From: CAZEQK01 sp964514395
GTDB taxonomy: Bacteria; Bacillota; Bacilli; Tepidibacillales; Tepidibacillaceae
DNA length: 64,000 nt
Direction: 5' to 3'
NCBI GenBank assembly: GCA_964514395.1
Contig: CAZEQK010000005.1
Coordinates: forward strand, 1-64,000
Positions 62,443-64,000 of the stretch are shown in pieces. Every line of letters starts with the position of its first letter. Position 1 is the stretch's first letter. Below the pieces are notes generated by a model. It searched no databases. It was not told the DNA's origin and saw only the letters and a list, made by a program, of their open reading frames with translations. Position numbers and translations under genes: made by a program.

Positions 62443-62847
62443 ATGAAAAAAGATGAATTAATTAAAATAGCGATAGATGCACGGGAACTTGCATATGTTC
62501 CTTATTCAAAATTTGGGGTTGGAGCTGCTATAGTAACAAAGAATGGTAATGTTTATAAAGGCACCAATATCGAAAATGCATCATATGGATTAACAAATTG
62601 TGCGGAACGAACAGCAATTTTCAAAGCAATATCTGAAGGGGACAGGGATTTAGAATCTATTGCCGTTGTCGCTGATACGAATGGGCCTGTCTCTCCATGC
62701 GGTGCTTGTAGACAGGTGATGGTTGAGTTTTTTGACCCTAATGCAAAGGTTTACTTAGCAAATTTAAATGGAGATGTAATGGAGACGACTGTTTCTAAAC
62801 TACTTCCAGGTGCTTTTACTCAGGAGGATTTAGATGAATCAAAATAA
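62443..62847 (+). CDS. cdd: Cytidine deaminase
   Basis: 134 residues. The zinc-binding CAER motif lies in TNCAERTAIFKAI and PCGACRQVMVEF follows. It converts (deoxy)cytidine to (deoxy)uridine. ATG 62443 follows GGAGG. Its last 14 bases overlap the start of era, the common Bacillus arrangement dgkA-cdd-era. Confidence 0.96.
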   Translation: MKKDELIKIAIDARELAYVPYSKFGVGAAIVTKNGNVYKGTNIENASYGLTNCAERTAIFKAISEGDRDLESIAVVADTNGPVSPCGACRQVMVEFFDPNAKVYLANLNGDVMETTVSKLLPGAFTQEDLDESK

Positions 62848-63751
62848 TAATAGTAAATCAGGTTTTGTCGCAATTATAGGTAGACCAAATGTGGGCAAAT
62901 CTACATTACTAAATCACGTCATGGGACAAAAAATTGCAATCATGTCTGATAAAGCTCAAACAACAAGGAATAAAATTAGAGCAGTATATACTGATGAAAA
63001 TGGACAGGTTATCTTCATTGATACACCTGGAATACATAAACCGAAAACAAAGCTAGGCACCTATATGATGAATGTATCATTAACAACATTACAAGAGGTA
63101 GATATTATTCTGTATCTTATTGATGTTACCGAAAAATTCGGACCTGGTGAACAGTTTATTATTAATCAATTAAAGGAAATAAAAAACACACCAGTATTTT
63201 TAATTTTAAACAAAATTGATTTAATACATCCCGAAGCACTTTTACCACTGATAGATCAATATCGGATATTACTTGAATTTGAGGAAGTAGTGCCAATTTC
63301 CGCTCTATATGGAAACAATGTAGAAACTTTAAAAGAATTAATCTTTAAGAAGCTGCCTGTTGGACCTTATTATTATCCCCCTGAACAAGTGGTAGAGCAC
63401 CCTGAACGCTTCATAGTCGCTGAATTGATTAGGGAAAAGATTCTACATTTAACAAGAGAAGAAATACCCCATTCCATTGCTGTTGTCATTGAATCTATGA
63501 AGCCTGGGGATGAAAATCCTGATGTTTTATTGATACAAGCGGTGATTTATACGGAGAGAAAGTCTCAAAAGGGAATTATTATCGGAAAGAATGGTAGCAT
63601 GCTAAAGAATATCGGAATGCAGGCGAGAGAGGATATTCAAAGAATTCTTGGCTCCAAGGTGTTTATTGAGCTTTGGGTGAAGGTGAAGGATGATTGGCGC
63701 AATCGTGATTACCTTTTAAAGGAATTTGGTTATGTAGGTGAAGAGGAATAA
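62834..63751 (+). CDS. era: GTPase Era
   Basis: 305 residues. G1 is GRPNVGKSTLLN, G3 DTPGIHKPKT and G4 NKID. The C-terminal KH domain shows RKSQKGIIIGKNGSMLKNIG. Era binds the 3' end of 16S rRNA and supports 30S assembly, working with YbeY. The start ATG follows CAGGAGGATT inside cdd. Confidence 0.97.
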   Translation: MNQNNNSKSGFVAIIGRPNVGKSTLLNHVMGQKIAIMSDKAQTTRNKIRAVYTDENGQVIFIDTPGIHKPKTKLGTYMMNVSLTTLQEVDIILYLIDVTEKFGPGEQFIINQLKEIKNTPVFLILNKIDLIHPEALLPLIDQYRILLEFEEVVPISALYGNNVETLKELIFKKLPVGPYYYPPEQVVEHPERFIVAELIREKILHLTREEIPHSIAVVIESMKPGDENPDVLLIQAVIYTERKSQKGIIIGKNGSMLKNIGMQAREDIQRILGSKVFIELWVKVKDDWRNRDYLLKEFGYVGEEE

Positions 63752-63784
63752 ATGGTTTTATTTTCCAATCATGTATAATTGACG

Positions 63785-63813
63785 TACCTTAGTTACTTGC
63801 TAGGGTATTTTTT
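63785..63813 (+). terminator. Rho-independent terminator after era
   Basis: TACCTTAG pairs with CTAGGGTA (one G-U) around TTACTTG, followed by six T residues. Confidence 0.8.
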
Positions 63814-63940
63814 ATGAATGGAAAAAATCGGAGTAAAATCTTAGAAGGATATATAGCGAATCTAGGATAGAAATGATCATTTTTGTTTATCATAATACTG
63901 TAAGATTGTAATTTGATCGAACAGGGAGAGGGTGTTTACC

Positions 63941-64000
63941 ATGAGAGATTTTTCGTGGAACTATTTTAAAAATACAGGTCAGATTGATGCCTATCTTCTA
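63941..64000 (+). CDS. yqzL: YqzL-like small protein, partial (cut by window end)
   Basis: The first 20 codons, MRDFSWNYFKNTGQIDAYLL, match the start of YqzL, a protein of about 47 residues found between era and recO in Bacillus. The function is unknown. AGGGAGAGGG precedes the ATG. The C-terminus and the expected recO lie beyond 64000. Confidence 0.75.
   Translation, partial: MRDFSWNYFKNTGQIDAYLL

Overview
The window is low-GC DNA from an endospore-forming member of the Bacillales (Firmicutes). The evidence is Bacillus-type gene order (comEC, holA, rpsT-gpr-spoIIP-yqxA-lepA-hemW, hrcA-grpE-dnaK-dnaJ-prmA-rsmE-mtaB, yqeW, rpsU-yqeY-nfeD-floA, yqfC-yqfD-phoH-pgpH-ybeY-dgkA-cdd-era-yqzL), sporulation genes (gpr, spoIIP, yqfC, yqfD), strong AGGAGG-type ribosome binding sites and frequent TTG starts. 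The species cannot be fixed from the sequence. No rRNA, tRNA, CRISPR array, prophage or intact insertion sequence was seen.

Layout. 1-735 is decayed DNA with relics of a 3-hydroxybutyrate dehydrogenase and an AraC-type regulator. 736-1940 holds two minus-strand genes (AIM24-like and DUF4870). 2.2-10.3 kb carries comEC and holA, separated by an EamA transporter, an ECF sigma/anti-sigma pair, a structured-RNA candidate and an orphan membrane histidine kinase. 10.4-27.4 kb is a contiguous fatty-acid beta-oxidation island: acyl-CoA ligase, FadR with its own operator, enoyl-CoA hydratase, EtfBA, a thioesterase, a membrane Fe-S ETF:quinone oxidoreductase of FadF type, thiolase, 3-hydroxybutyryl-CoA dehydrogenase, acyl-CoA dehydrogenase, then fadN-fadA-fadE. 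It contains everything needed to take a fatty acid to acetyl-CoA and pass electrons through ETF to the quinone pool. 27.4-33.7 kb holds rpsT, gpr, spoIIP, yqxA, lepA and hemW.

33.7-43.3 kb is the heat-shock operon. It has a perfect CIRCE operator, hrcA, an archaeal/eukaryotic-type (group II-like, 'group III') chaperonin placed between hrcA and grpE, then dnaK, dnaJ, prmA, rsmE and mtaB. The chaperonin is the most striking gene in the window. 43.4-51.5 kb is a mixed segment: NUDIX hydrolase, deoC, a hemolysin-III/PAQR membrane protein, DUF1836, a Na/Pi cotransporter, an MFS exporter, HIT protein, and an uncharacterised three-part locus (212-aa protein, 24-aa microprotein, membrane HD-GYP phosphodiesterase). 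51.5-64 kb is the conserved rpsU-to-era segment, including the NfeD/flotillin pair, sporulation proteins, the c-di-AMP phosphodiesterase PgpH, YbeY, a DgkA-type kinase with an unusual membrane extension, Cdd, Era and the first codons of YqzL.

A family of short intergenic repeats (copies near 4.6, 15.6 and 52.4 kb) is also present. Function calls rest on motifs and gene order read by eye; no database search was run.
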